DNA of 64,000 bases from NCBI GenBank assembly GCA_015178975.1, contig WHVD01000014.1, forward strand, positions 1 through 64,000. Reading direction: 5' to 3'. The translations under genes and the position numbers were made by a program. Position 1 is the stretch's first letter. The number at the start of each line of letters is the position of its first letter. Shown here piece after piece: positions 12,070 to 24,548 of this stretch. The DNA comes from Hysterangium stoloniferum (lineage: Eukaryota; Basidiomycota; Agaricomycetes; Hysterangiales; Hysterangiaceae). Under the pieces are notes generated by a model that was not told where the DNA came from, searched no databases, and saw nothing but the letters and a program-made list of their open reading frames with translations.

Positions 12070-13268
12070 TCTAGTGTGTATGTGCCCACAAGAGTCTATT
12101 TACCCTATGAATGGTCATCATAGTAGATGGAATACTATGCTTGGACCAGTCTAAATTTGTTGTTAACTCCTCCTCAATGATGATCCAACCATCATACTCC
12201 ATCACATCATGTGCCAAAGTAAGGGAAGAAGAAGGGGTCGAGAGTAGTTGAGATAAAGGAGTGGGGGTGAGAAGATGGCCAAGTTGGTGGTAGGGTCCTC
12301 CAAGGAAGAAAAATTGGAAGAATCCATATTGATGATGTAGATACAACCATCAGCACCCTGTAATTTAACAGGGACTTTCTGCATTGTAGAAGCAGGAGTA
12401 ATAGGGGCGGTCATTGTAGTAGAGTTCCCTGACCTTGGGTTATGAGCAAGGTGACGAGCCTGTTTGGATTCATCAAGGGTTTTGCCAGCCATGCCCCCAC
12501 CAAGGCAGCTACAATACTCTGCCTCATGGAAATTGTGCTTGCAATTAGAACAGGCAGTGGGATTGGACTTTGAAGATTGTTAGGCAGACAAGGCAACTGA
12601 ATCAGGAGAGGTGACTGTATCAGAATTAATGAGATTTTGCTTGTTATCAAGATAAACACAAAGTTGAGTTGATGTAAAAGGGGTAGAGTCGGTGGAAGCA
12701 GAGATATCATGAGTGATAATGGACCACACGTTCCCAAAGTCATTGCCAAGAGAACCCAAGAGAGCAATGCATTTGAGAAGGTCCTTAGAAATGTTGCCCA
12801 TCTCGTAGGCTCAGTCAATCATAGAACAGATCTTCTCAGCCATGACAGGCAGGGGAGTAGTATGGGCATATCAAGTTGTAAGAGCTTCCTACAGTAATTG
12901 GACCTGGTGGATGGGTCCCTCACTTTGGTGGTGGTTTCGGATAACCTCCCAATAGGCCCTGGCACCTAATTTGCAATCAAGGTACTCTTGTTTGGATGTC
13001 TCCACAGTGGAGATAATGAGAGCAGTGGCCAGAGAGTTGTTTGCCAGCCAGTTAGCCCTGGCACAAGGTTCAGTATCATTAGGTTCTGAAATTGTACCAT
13101 CAACATAGCCAGAGAGTCGGGTGAGGGTAATAAAAAGGTCAGCAGCACAGAGCTAAGGGTGATAGTTTGATTTAAGTTTATCGAGTTTAGGCCCCATGTA
13201 GGTAATGTTGGTAGAAATGAGAGTAATAGATGGTGCAAGAGCATCCATGGAAGTTTGGGTAGTCATTG
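12070..13268 (-). pseudogene. Ty1/Copia-type gag fossil
   Basis: The minus strand encodes a recognisable Copia-type Gag: MDALAPSITL near the start, ANWLANNSLATALI in the middle, GARAYWEVIRNHHQ, and a CCHC-type zinc knuckle remnant (CSNCKHNFHEAEYC). This is the usual order for the UBN2-like gag of fungal Copia elements. Only the gag part is recognisable; no protease, integrase or RT was seen next to it. The copy is broken in several places and old. Confidence 0.75.
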
Positions 13269-13338
13269 GTAAAAAAAATGATCCTGCTTAAAAGCAAAGG
13301 CCCATAACCTATTAGAAAGCAAGATCTAAATATTGTAG

Positions 13339-13488
13339 CTCAGTTTCGTATAACGATAGTGTATAACAGACTAAGATTAAGTACCTAAATATTGTAGCTA
13401 ATACATTATTAGTATAAATATTTAGGTATTGATATTAAAGAGTTGCTCACCTCAGTCTCGTATAACGATAGTGTATAACAGACTGAGG
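13339..13488. repeat. Paired palindrome cassette 1
   Basis: Two copies of a 37-39-bp imperfect palindrome (arms CTCAGTC and GACTGAG, core CGTATAACGATAGTGTATAA) lie at 13339-13375 and 13450-13488. The spacer of about 74 bp itself contains an inverted repeat (TACCTAAATATT and AATATTTAGGTA). The same architecture with a different core occurs at 20429-20567. Class unknown. Confidence 0.7.
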
Positions 13489-14318
13489 TCTAGCATGATA
13501 GGAATATATGTCAAAAGGACAATAGGAGTGGTAAAGACAATGTGAGTGGCACAAGGGGTAGTAGTCCCATTGTGTAAAAATAGCCATACCATTTGATTCT
13601 GTTGTCTTGGAATTTGATGTTGTCCATGATGCTCGAATTCCAACAGAATGGTTGACTGTAAAAATGCTAAAGGCCGACCAGATTGCGCATAGGTCGTCAT
13701 GGATTCTCATTGCAGAGGGAGTATATTCAGTCTGGAAGCCCAGGTGCGAGAAGAGGATCAGAGAAACTGAGAAAGAGAAAGTCGTCCAAAAGTACTCTGC
13801 GCACCAGTCTCATACGCGCACCCTTTAGTTTCTGTTAGCACGTGATCTAGATGGGTTAAAAGCACTTTTTTTTTTCGGGATACAGGCAACTCTGCTCAAC
13901 GAACTCGATCGGGTACAAGAGAGGATCAATCCTGTATGACTACAAGTAGCAGGCAAGATCTGGGAAGAGGTGAATAGACTGGGTATTACTAGAGACCAGC
14001 AACCTTTCAACGGTGATAATTTCAGTACCTTTGAATCGTGTTTTGCGCATTTTGTTCTCCTTTCCGCTATACACCACAAGTTCTGATCTGTCACTTGTCA
14101 CAGTTTGTCGGTTTAAACTGGGAATTTTAGAGTTCTGAAGAGCCATCATTGTTCGCGCTCTGAATTTCAAATTTTTCAATTTTGGGGACCACGTCTCATC
14201 TAACCAACTCGCTTATAGCATGTGTCGTTCCACCACGTCACCTCTTAAGGGGCATCTCGGATAACTCGGGCTGTTCGTCGAAAACCAAATCTTCAGTGCA
14301 AAATATTACCCTGACTCC
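13489..14318. other. Intergenic region upstream of the first oxygenase gene
   Basis: No convincing gene or element is seen. Open frames here are short, overlapping and lack recognisable motifs. The last few hundred bases presumably contain the promoter of the gene starting at 14319, but no clear TATA box was identified. Confidence 0.5.
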
Positions 14319-16113
14319 ATGTCAGCTTTTAATGTGACAATGCTAGGGATTCCCTCAACATTCTGTACCAGTCTCTTTTCTTGGCTAAATTCCAGAAAGG
14401 CGGTGTATACGTCTGTGGTGATCTATCTCTGTGTAGTCAGACTTTTACGCTATCGTCGCGTCCGCCGTGTGGATAGAAACTTCGTCATGACACCAACTAG
14501 AGCACAGGAGATAATGCTTGTTTACTACCGATACGAATTTCCATGGACAAGCAGTAAGGCATTAGGTTTCGCCTTGTTCAAGACCTATGGCATTGTACGC
14601 TGGCTGATCATTCATTTTCTGCCCATCTAATTGTCTAAAAGCCTACAATTTCCAAAATTCTGAATAAGACCCAACAACTCACAGATAAAGGCAAGTGCGG
14701 AAAGCGTTATATGGATGTATGTACTTCTGCTTCTCGTTTCCTCACCTCTCGCTCTGCATTGACATGTACTTGGATTTTATAATTCATAGACAAGCTTATT
14801 GATTGGCGCTTTTATGACATGTCCCATGTATGGAACCAACTCAGGAGTTGACTATCCTGACAACAAGGCAGACGTTGACCCTCGGAGCGCAATTGCAATA
14901 GCTCGAATCAACTGGTTACACAGTCAATACCCTTCCATCGTTAGTTGACCATGTCATTCTGCTATCCAAACCTCATGGTCCCTTTTGCAGTCAAATGATG
15001 ATTTTCTTTACACGCTATCTGTTTTTATTTATGAGCCCGTTGTACGCAGCCTGCATTCACCACAATAACCTCAAGTCTGCTGACTTATTATAATCGGCAG
15101 AGATGGTATAAAGCATACGAATGGAGAGAGCTTACGGAGCTGGAGTGTCAAGTAAGAATTGCGTGTTATGTGACGTACCTATCCTAGAGCACATAATACT
15201 GGTCACAGGCGTCCTTCATCTTTTGGGCGGAAATTGGGCGTCGCATGGGAATCCAGAATATTCCAGCGAGTTACAAAGAATTTTTGGAATGGAGCGAAGC
15301 GTATGAGCGTGACCATATGGTCCCCGACGATAACAACAAGGTCCTAGCTGAACGTACAATCGAGCTACTGATTCACAAACTTCCAAATATGTTCAAACCC
15401 TTTGCCCGTATCCTTGTTAGCTGTTTGATGGAGGATAGGTTGCGGAACGCGATGTTGTGCGTACACGTGTATTTCGTTGATATTCACACGAACACTACTC
15501 AGATACCACCACATTATTCTTCTCAAGGATTCCGCCTCCACCCGCCCTCCTGAAAAAGACCGTCCATGGTATCATGGGCATACGGACTTTCGTCATCAAG
15601 CACTTCTTCCTTCCCCGCATTTGGCCCCGCCTGTACCTCGGCCGTACACCCTATTTTTCACCTAATCAAGACAAGGAATTGCCGCGTTTGCATTCAGTCT
15701 AGTGCGTATTATTCATATTACAGAGTTCACGGCCACACTCATGGTACCCATAATGGCACAACTAGCTATGAGAATGAACCCTGGTATCGTCCTGAATCTC
15801 GTGGCTTGTCAAAGCTCGCTGAGAACATCCGGGTTATGCTGGGCCTTGCAAGTGTTGCAGATTTTCCTGGTCCACACTTTCAGAGCAAAGGGTACAGGTT
15901 CGAAGAACTAGGACCTGCTGGGTTCAGTGCAGGTAATTCATTTGTTGTTTTATTTTTGGTTATGAACTTTACTTATGAATTTGCATATGACCAGCGGGAC
16001 ATGACCAGGTTATGCGGCAGGCGGAGGAAATACAAGGCTGTCCTGTGGTCGGACCGTTCTCTCTAGGTCATACAAATTTCAATAATTCAAATGTCAATGA
16101 AAAATTAGTGTAA
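14319..16113 (+). CDS. MpaB-like ER-bound oxygenase (DUF2236 / rubber-oxygenase family), copy 1
   Basis: The gene has about nine exons and encodes roughly 430 residues. The family includes the ER-anchored oxygenase MpaB' of mycophenolic acid synthesis and bacterial latex-clearing proteins, heme-type enzymes that cleave isoprenoid chains oxidatively. Exon 1 from the ATG at 14319 gives a membrane anchor (VYTSVVIYLCVVRLL) and the family block FALFKTYGI. Later exons give KRYMD, ARINWLHSQYPSI (the strongly conserved NWLH block), SNDDFLYTLSVFIYEPV, RWYKAYEWRELTELE, YERDHMVPDDNNKVLAERT, DRLRNAM, PGPHFQSKGYRFEELGP and the C-terminal GHDQVMRQAEEIQGCPVVGPF. Visible introns include 14595-14641, 14717-14789, 14940-14990, 15042-15100 and 15152-15208. 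Intron positions match the paralogue at 17517-19277, so the two arose by tandem duplication. Substrate unknown. No break was found in the predicted exons. Confidence 0.85.
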
Positions 16114-17516
16114 TTAATGAAAAGCACAGAACAATTAGACTAAATCTACGTATAAACGCAGACCCTCCTGAGCGGCGAGTCTTCCTACGCGCATTCGGTA
16201 GAATGGATTCATTTTGAGATTGAACTGTTAAGGTAATATAAACTCGTGTATTTTATGTTTTGTATTTTAGACTTTAATGTGCTTTGGCCTCCTATATATA
16301 TAAGTATACGGAGACTGCCAATTTACAATAGCTTATACTTGGCTCAAGACTTAATAACACGTTGAGGTGACAGTCTAGCGCTGTGATCAGGGAAAAGCCG
16401 CAGAAGACTATTTGAAATGGGCACCTATGGTTCTTATGCATCATGTCAAGCGATGCCTCTCTATCATGGCAGCACCGCGCGCTTTCAACGCTCCCACCTC
16501 ACCATCGCCCCCTCCCCCATTCGATAGTGATGTATTTACAGATTAGGTGCCGGGGTAGCCACACCGGCCGTTCAGGCCTGACGCTCCCATAAAAACGGAA
16601 TACATCTATCCATGTCGAGTGATTACGCCATGCACCTATATCAGTACGAAGCGGGAAATATCTGCATTCATTCATTTTGTTATCAAACACCTGGGCGGAT
16701 CACACCGTTCTTCTGAGAGTAATTAACTTCTGTGGTCGGGCCAACTTTGTATTGAATTGATCAGTTTCCGGCACGCCGGCGCTCCGTATCCAAGCACTCT
16801 AACGATTGCCTTTTTTACCTTCTTTTTTTTGTGGGGCGTTTGGGAAAGGGCGACGTCGCAGCCGCGCGCCCAACCCCGCTAGGTTTCATGGGCTCATGCC
16901 AAGTACATGTAAAGTACAGGATTGGACCGCGCAGAGGTGCAGATATAGCCATACAACCATCTGTCACATGGCCGCCACCGAAGGGAGTGGATTCATACAC
17001 AGTAGCTGGGTATTAGTGTGGGATTCGAGTATAGGGGGCCGCATGTATACTGCAATCTCCTGCAGCCCGAGTGCGTCGGTGAATCATGATGAATAGACAT
17101 CGATGATTGAAGGCTTCACAACGCTTCTGAGACAAATGACAACCCCTTCCCTCATGCGTAGCGTCCTGTATGAAATCAGTTGACTTACTCCACGTGATTA
17201 ATAGTCGGAGCCAATTAATTGTGCGCCGTTCACAAAAGTACAAATAGAGAATCTGCCGTTGGATATGGTATATTACGGTATTAGGTTTGTGGGCTTCAGC
17301 GGGGCCACCCGGGGATGTTTGTCTGGATTGACGGGTGGTCACCAAAGTATATAAAGAAGATGGCATGTATTGTAGTACTCGCCCGTGTGTAACGAGTTAC
17401 CGCCATCTTCCCCTGTCAGAAAGTCATTCGGGCTTCGGTGCAACACAGATCATTTCGACATCTGAGTCTCGTAATTGTCCAGCGATAGGCGCTACTTTCG
17501 ACATCGCCGCTCCACT
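16114..17516. other. Intergenic region between the oxygenase paralogues
   Basis: About 1.4 kb without a supportable gene. It contains a 24-bp segment at 16162-16185 (CCCTCCTGAGCGGCGAGTCT core) that recurs with one change at 32929-32952. Open frames are short and in mixed strands. The promoter of the second paralogue is expected in the final few hundred bases. Confidence 0.5.
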
Positions 17517-19277
17517 ATGGCACTCGTTTCTACATTTTGTGGTCAATATACTGGATATGTAGCCATCGTCCTTGCCTCATATCTCGTCGTGGTTAGGACC
17601 CTAAGGTATCGACGTCTCCAAAGATTGGATGCCAACAGGGAGTTTAAGTTCTCCGAGAAACCAGGCCTTACGCCAGCACAAGCTCAACGGATACTCCGAG
17701 TATCCCTTCAGTACGATATTCCATGGATTACAACCATGGCAGTAAGATTCGCACTGTTCAAGACCTACGGTATTGTATAACTATTCACTTGAGAATGAGT
17801 TAAAGCAGCTAGCTGACTTACCTGGGCCAAGCCAACCATCGCAGGAGTCCTAAATAAGACGGAACAGCTCACGAAGAGGGAGACGAGTGGGAAACGGTAT
17901 ATGGATGTACGTGTCATCCGGATATTTTCCGCGGAATAAGCCAGCCAATGTGCATCGCACCCACCAGACGTCGTTATTGATAAATAGCTGGGTCTTCTGC
18001 CCCATATACGGTCCTGGTTCTGGCGCTGCCTGCCCAGCCAATAGTGCCGACATCGATCCCCGAAATGCCCTTGCTGTCGCCCGCACAAATTGGCTGCATG
18101 GACGATATCCTTCAATCGTTAGTTACATGTGAGACGTTGTCGTTTTTCCTGACCTTGTTTCATTTCTCAGTCGAACGACGATCTACTGTACACTCTGTCT
18201 CTCTTCATCCTCGAACCCGCGGTGAGCACGACATTACCTTTCCTGTATACAACACGACGCGTTTAATTATTGGACAGAGATGGTCTCAGGAATACGATTG
18301 GAGAGGCTTCAGCGAACTCGAGCGTCAAGTGAGATATTGTCTGCGGCTTCTTCAGAGCGTTTATGGTTTTTTTTGTGCACAGGCCCTGGTCGTGTTTTGG
18401 GTGGAAATTGGCTGTAGATTGGGCATCAAAGGCATCCCTTCGACCTATGAGGATATTCTGGCATGGAGCGAGGACTACGAGCGCGACAATATGGTCCCAA
18501 GTAAGCCCAACAAAGTTTTGGCCGCAAGGACAGTGGAATTGCTGCTGTATAGAGTCCCAGAGGTGTTAAAGCCTCTGGGACGTATCGTCGTCAGCTGCTT
18601 GATGGGAGATAGGTTGCGCAACGCAGTATGGTATGTGGCGTCATACTTTCATCAAGTCACCGCTTGAATCTTCGCCAAAGCGTGCCGCCCCCACCCCCTC
18701 TTCTTCAAAAGTTTGTCAAGGGAGCTCTACGTGCACGTGGCTTCGTGATACGACATTTTGCATTGCCACGGCTCATGCCTTTCTGCTATCTCGAGGCCCA
18801 AGCGACATTTGTGCCTGGAGAGGGTACAGCAGCCTTACCACGCCTGCAGACTATAATGTACGGATGAGATCATACACGATCGTCCCACCGTTGACTGACC
18901 GACCTCCGTCGAATACAGGCATGACAATGAGCCGTGGTACTATCCTGAGTCCACGGGAGGATGGAAACTACTAGAAATTATTATGGTCAAGTTGGGCCTG
19001 GCTACGCCCACTCAGCTACCAGGGTCCCACTTCCAAAGCAAAGGGTACAGGATGGAAGAGCTGGGACCCACCACATTTGACAAAGGTAAAGAGCCCTTTC
19101 TTGCTCTTTTTGTAGCTTGGAAGGGCGTGGCTGACGTGATGTCTCTGTGTAGTCGGACACGAAAAAGTCATGCAAATGGCGGAGGCTATGCAAGGGGCAC
19201 CAATAGTGGGACCTTTTTCGATGGCATTGAACGCTTCAGACCCTGTCCGTTGCCCTATGAGCATAAGAAGTTGGTGA
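17517..19277 (+). CDS. MpaB-like ER-bound oxygenase (DUF2236 / rubber-oxygenase family), copy 2
   Basis: A paralogue of the gene at 14319-16113 with the same exon plan, about 433 residues. The start at ATG 17517 gives a predicted N-terminal membrane segment (YVAIVLASYLVVVRTL) followed by YRRLQRLD. Family blocks in order: IPWITTMAVRFALFKTYGI, PTIAGVLNKTEQLT, KRYMD, ARTNWLHGRYPSI near residue 150, SNDDLLYTLSLFILEPA, RWSQEYDWRGFSELERQ, YERDNMVPSKPNKVLAART, GDRLRNAV, VPPPPPLLQKFVKG, LPGSHFQSKGYRMEELGP and GHEKVMQMAEAMQGAPIVGPF, ending at TGA 19275-19277. The first intron is about 17774-17831. Like its twin it should sit in the ER membrane with the catalytic domain anchored by the N-terminus. Both copies look intact, which suggests both are kept by selection. 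The exact chemistry cannot be inferred. Confidence 0.87.
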
Positions 19278-20428
19278 TAAGTACATTCTTTTCGCATGCA
19301 TTTACAGTACTGCAACCGACTGACCGACTAGTATGAGAATTTCACAAGTCACCCGGGCTATCGAGACATTTGTAAATAAAGAATCGATAGCTGTCGTCGG
19401 TGTTGAAACGGGAATTGCCACATGTTACTTCCGTTAGGATATTAATTGCGCAGTGGCGGGCAGGAATGAATTAACACACGTACAGTTATAAACACATTAA
19501 AAGACTTATCGTTGTAATAATCTTGTAAAGTTTACGACGATAATTGATATATGATTCGGGCGTGTTGCATTCAACTTATCTCGTGACCTTTCTAGAGCCG
19601 TATAATAGGGGTTATAATCGATCGATTCCTTCGGGTTGTGTTAAATAAGATTAAAAACGCACCATTATAGGCCCGCTGAGGATGAAATGAGGTGCAAAAC
19701 GAGGGGGGAACAATAAATTTATTCTTTCCCGCAAATTTAGCGCCCACAGCCTAAACGCGTTCACCACCATCACGTATTTATTTGTGTACGCGCAGAAACG
19801 TATCTTGCGCTTGCAAACAGTGGATCGTCGTATCCTACTGGGTGTCTACACACCGGCACAGTGGCTTGGAGACCCAATCCGGAGAGTTATGTAGAAGCAG
19901 GTGGACAAGCATGCTGGGTTTATTCGCGTGATATTTGTGACGGCGCCTGTGTCTTCTTGCCAATGGTTCCTAGTTGAAAAGGGCCAACACCAAAAGGACC
20001 AAATCCAAAAGGACCAACACCAAAAGCGCTTCTTTTCGACTGGGGCTCCTTTCGGGATGCGAAGGGGCGCTGCGGAGAATTTTTTATTTGCTTGGGCTTA
20101 GTCGTGCCACCGCGACGTAAAGCGGGCGGTTTTGATCTCTCCCTAGCCGGGGCTTGTAGAAACACCCTGTAGTTCCCACGGAGTAATACCGATCTAGGCC
20201 GTGATGCCGGGCGGGTGCAGGGTCGTAATAGATATCTAAACCACTAGATCTATGCTAATATTCTAATACCAGCTGTTGGATAACACCATTGAAATATATG
20301 CGGCCCAAGTTGACCGATCCCAAGACCATGTAACATTGGACATAGACACCCGGTATCCACAACACGTTATTAGTGGTGCCTAGCAATATATGTGGTCAAG
20401 TATATAATCTGGAATTACAGTAGTACTA
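19278..20428. other. Intergenic region, with a weak minus-strand ORF
   Basis: No recognised gene. A minus-strand frame at 19920-20165 would encode a basic 81-residue peptide with the repeat GVGPFGFGPFGVGPF, created by a threefold 15-bp repeat (CCAACACCAAAAGGA-like) at about 19985-20030. It shows no known domain, and I do not call it a gene. Confidence 0.4.
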
Positions 20429-20567
20429 CCTCAGTCCGTTATACAATAAACGTGACTGAGGTAAGTAAAGGTTGTTATGTATCTGTACTCGATGTAACTG
20501 ATAAATGTTTATTAGTTACACTTAGGTACATAAAATACGAGTCCGTTATACAATAAACGTGACTGAG
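20429..20567. repeat. Paired palindrome cassette 2
   Basis: Two copies of an imperfect palindrome with arms CTCAGTC/GACTGAG and core CGTTATACAATAAACGT lie at 20429-20461 and 20539-20567. The spacer of about 77 bp folds on itself (TTATGTA with TACATAA, and TGTAACT with AGTTACA). Outer arms and layout match the cassette at 13339-13488 but the core differs. Confidence 0.7.
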
Positions 20568-21877
20568 TTACACTTAGGTTCTACTTTTCAACACCAGCCT
20601 ATAGTGTGAATAAAACTGCACATAAGTCTCGCTGTGGGAACTATGCAAGGCCGTATTGTATCTATGGGTCCACTGTTGAAACCTAGAATATCCTAGATAA
20701 GGCTTAAAATCTATCGTTCTCCATAAGTCAATCAACCCGCACTCTTCAATGACGGAAGACCAGAATAGCCCAGGAACATGGGGGGACAACGACCCGACGA
20801 TGGGGCTCAGCTTTCAAGAGAAGAAAGAGTTTGTTCTCTTGACGATCATTTGACGTGTGATACTATCGTATTATTATACTTCAATCCAGGGGCATTGTAA
20901 CAAGGGTCACTCGGTCGGGGTTAAGGACTATATTAGTACATGTAATGAGTAATACTCCAGTTCGGTAAGTAAACTTATAATAGCGGACGTATCTCAGTCG
21001 ACACAGACGAGTGTAAAGGACGAGGTATTGCTGATACAGAATATCAGTAAATCTGAGTATATGAATATGAAACGTGTATGCGAATTAAGGAGGAGATAGT
21101 CATGCCATAAGTGCCTTTCAACGTCAAAGCTAAGATCTCGTAGCAACTCGTTGGCAGAAATATTCAAGCTTCAGCTTTCCCATGTCACTGTGAGATGGAG
21201 CCGCCAAGATTCTAGTCTGCATGCAGCTCCTGTGATGGTCTACAAACGCCAAGCAGCAATCTGCCACCGCTCAGGATAAAGAATAAGCGCTAGGCAGTCG
21301 TGGAAAGTTGCACGTCCACTCAATTCTGTGTAGTCTGCAGATTTTTCGCGACTATTTCAACGGGCCATGACACCTACGAAAGCCAAATTAGCGAAGGCAT
21401 TGTTGAGAAGGTGGGTGTGGAGTCCAAGTTCTTAGCGACCGCCGACATCAGATAAATATGGCTTGACGGATGCCTGGAAATAGTCACACGACCAATTGAC
21501 GGCGCTAAGATAAAAAGTGATAGTTCATCCCTGCGAACATCGAGCGAGCTGCTGTTTCAACTTGGTAGAAATGGGGCAGTACCTGGAATACGCTTCAACG
21601 GGTTAATTCAACTCCCGAAGCAGTTCATTTACGTAACTGCCGATTAGTGTACGCCGTCCTCCGGATAGAAAAAGAATTGAACGGGAAAAAAATCACAGTA
21701 GTCGCCGGTGGGGGTCCAGGCACCGAGATGAAGGAAGCACGCGGTACTACCCAATGGCCTATAGGCGCAGGGTCACACTATCTGTGGAAACTGATTGCCT
21801 GCTTCCCTCAAATACTCCATTGATGCAGCATCATCGTTGTCCTCGCCTCCTCACACGACAGCTTGACTTCATCGACG
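20568..21877. other. Intergenic region upstream of the nucleoside transporter
   Basis: About 1.3 kb with no supportable gene. A minus-strand frame at 20574-20789 contains EECGLIDLWR, which faintly recalls LINE endonuclease tails, but nothing beside it supports a LINE. The 5' control region of the transporter gene should lie in the right part. Confidence 0.45.
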
Positions 21878-24548
21878 ATGCCCCCTCTTGACCCATCAGC
21901 TGCGGCCGAGGCAGGTCTCATTGCTCCTCCCGACCACCATGACTCCAAGGAAGCCATCGAGAAGCAAAAGGACGTCGACGTTGAAAACAGCATAAATGAC
22001 GAGTCAAAGGAAAAGGAAAAGAAGCAATCCCGCAAATATAAGCCGTACATCCTGATTGCGCTCGCTTTCCTCATTTTTGGCTGGTGGGTGTCCGCAACCG
22101 TCCTGAAGGCAACCCGGCATAGGTGGATCGTTCAGACCATTTTCGCATGGGTGTGTGTGTTTGACGTGACCACATACCATCGACTGAATATTATTCCAGT
22201 TCTTTATTGGTCTCATCTTCTTCCAATTTGTGCCGAGCTCAACTGTCTTTGACCCCATTGCGCGTGTCTGGGATGCTGTTATTGGCCAACCATTCATGAA
22301 GTTGCCGTACCTTGTACGCCTCTCATTGGGATGGCTGGCCCTGTTGGGTATTGTATTTGGTTCCGCCTTTGGCTTCCCTCTTCCCGCGGTTGGTGATATT
22401 TATATTCCAACTAATTTCTACCGACTTAACCCCCCCCATAGGATCACAGCACAAATTTCGGCGACCGTGCGATATCTGTCCTCGGCTTGCTTGTCTTCCA
22501 ATTCACCTTTTGGGCCACGTCGAAACACCGCAATCATATTCCCTGGTCTGTCTCTGCTTTCTGCAGTATCTGAGCGCCGTCCGACCTGTGTCGTTTGATT
22601 AACAGGCCTACGGTTATTGTTGGTCTTTTCTTTCAGCAGGTTATTGCCCTCTTCGTACTCAAGAGCGGCGCCGGTTTCAAATTATTCAACTGGATTGCCC
22701 AACTTGCGTCAGATTTCTTGGGACAGGCCCTCCCGGCTGCACAGTTCTTCTTCGATGCGGACACCATCGGGAAGCATTGGTGAGCATCTGTGCCCCTTTT
22801 ATCCTATAAAATCTTCTAACATTGTTCAAAGGTTCTTCATTAATACTGCATGTCCCTTCCTCGTATATATTACTAGAGCGTCTCCTTATTTTTGTTATTT
22901 TAGTTGGCCTCAGTTATTTTCTTCATCGCTTTCGTCCAGATGATGTATTACGTGCGTAGTGTCCTTTTTAAAAATTGAAAATCAAACTCACAAGGCATGC
23001 AGTTGGAAGTTATGCAGTTCATTATCAAGAAATTGTGCATCTCTCTCTTTTTTATTTTATATATAATATTTTCTGAAGTATATTCTAAAGCGCTATCTTC
23101 TTCTTCAAGACAATGAACATTTCTGGCGCTGAAGCTGTCGTCGCTGCAGCATCACCATGGCTTGGCCAGGGAGAATCTGCATGTCTCGTCCGTCCATTCG
23201 TCGACCTTGCTACCCCAAGTGAGCTACACCTGTTTATGACAAGTGGCAAGTCCAATCCGAACACTCCCGGGACGAAGTAGATTTATAATTGCCTTGTTTG
23301 ATAGGTTTCGCGACCATTGCCGGATCTGTGTTGAGTGCCTACATCAACCTCGGTAAGAGTTATATTTCCGTCGCGGCCACTCGTAATTCTGATGATCGGT
23401 CCTACCTTTTCAAGGCGTTCCTGCCAGGTCAGAAAAGTAATCATTCCGGAAATAACTCGATATCTCACTCCACAATTTTAGCAACTTGGTCACCTCCTCG
23501 GTCATGTCCATCCCCGCCTCCATCGCTATCTCCAAGATGCGTTATCCCGAAGTGGACGAGCCCGTCACCCGTGGGCGTGTCGTCGTTGATCGTGGAATGG
23601 AAGAGAGAGGCGGACCCCCCGCTAACGCTCTGCATGCCTTCAGCAGGGGTGCGACATTCGGTTTGATCGTTGCCGGGCAGATCTTGTGCGTTTTGGGTTT
23701 TGAACCGTCTTACGCGATTGTGTGCCGATCGCCACTCTGACAGGACCAATGTGCTCACTGTGCTCGCCCTCGTCTATACTATCAACGGTCTCATGACCTG
23801 GATCGGGCGCGGCTTCGGTATCCATCAACTTACCCTAGAACTGCTACTCGGATATGTTTTCTATCCGGTCACTTTCTTCATGGGTGAGTTGACGATTCAA
23901 ATTATCGTTGGTTTATACTCCCGCTGAGTGCTACAAGGTGTCCCCCGCCCCGAGATTCTTCGTGTTTCCCGCCTGCTTGCCACTAAATTCTACGCTAATG
24001 AGTAAGCCGCCTCTCACTGCTGCAAAGTATAAAGTCCTTAGCAGCATTATTGCAGGTTTGTCGCCTACCTTGACCTCCAAGCGACACTTAAAGCTGGGGA
24101 CCCCCTCTCTCCGCGTGCATACACCATCGCCACGTACGCCCTTTGTGGTTTCTCCAACCTTGGTGAGTAAATCATTCATTCGCCCATAAGATTTTTGTTT
24201 ACGGTGATTTGTGATTCGTAAAGGCTCGCTCGGTATCCAGATTGGTGTGCTTGGCGCTTTGGCTCCGTCGAGAAGTCGTATCATTGCGAAGATCGCACCT
24301 AGTGCTATGATCTGTGGCTTCGTGAGTCGTTATAAATTCCTCTTGGTAAAATACGGCGCCTGACGGTGTCTCTGCTCTTTCTCTAGCTTGCGTAAGTTTT
24401 TCTCTCTGCGGGTTTCGAAGTGTGGCCGCATCACTCATTTTTCTTCTACCGTTGTAGTACGATGCAGACTGCCGCAATTGCGTACGTCGAGCCTTCTTCC
24501 CTATATCCTAGTTTACTGACTTGTTAAACTAGCGGCATGTTGGTGTAG
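21878..24548 (+). CDS. Concentrative nucleoside transporter (CNT / SLC28 family)
   Basis: A multi-exon gene for a plasma-membrane nucleoside symporter; fungal members are thought to be proton-driven and import purine and pyrimidine nucleosides. The start at ATG 21878 ([13 protein letters not shown]) is followed by an acidic/basic N-terminus and the first membrane segment ([17 protein letters not shown]). Family blocks in order across exons: [113 protein letters not shown] and [15 protein letters not shown] (nucleoside-binding region), [104 protein letters not shown] and TAAIAGMLV. The stop is TAG 24546-24548. Introns are short, for example 22151-22199. No break was seen. The family assignment is firm; substrate preference is not. 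Confidence 0.9.

Noticed and set aside
19920-20165. Minus-strand ORF with GVGPFGFGPFGVGPF repeat
   Set aside because: The repeat follows from a simple 15-bp DNA repeat, and there is no start context, intron or homologous domain to support a gene.
20574-20789. Minus-strand frame with EECGLIDLWR, similar to a LINE endonuclease tail
   Set aside because: Only a short stretch is similar. The typical following blocks are absent and no RT is nearby.
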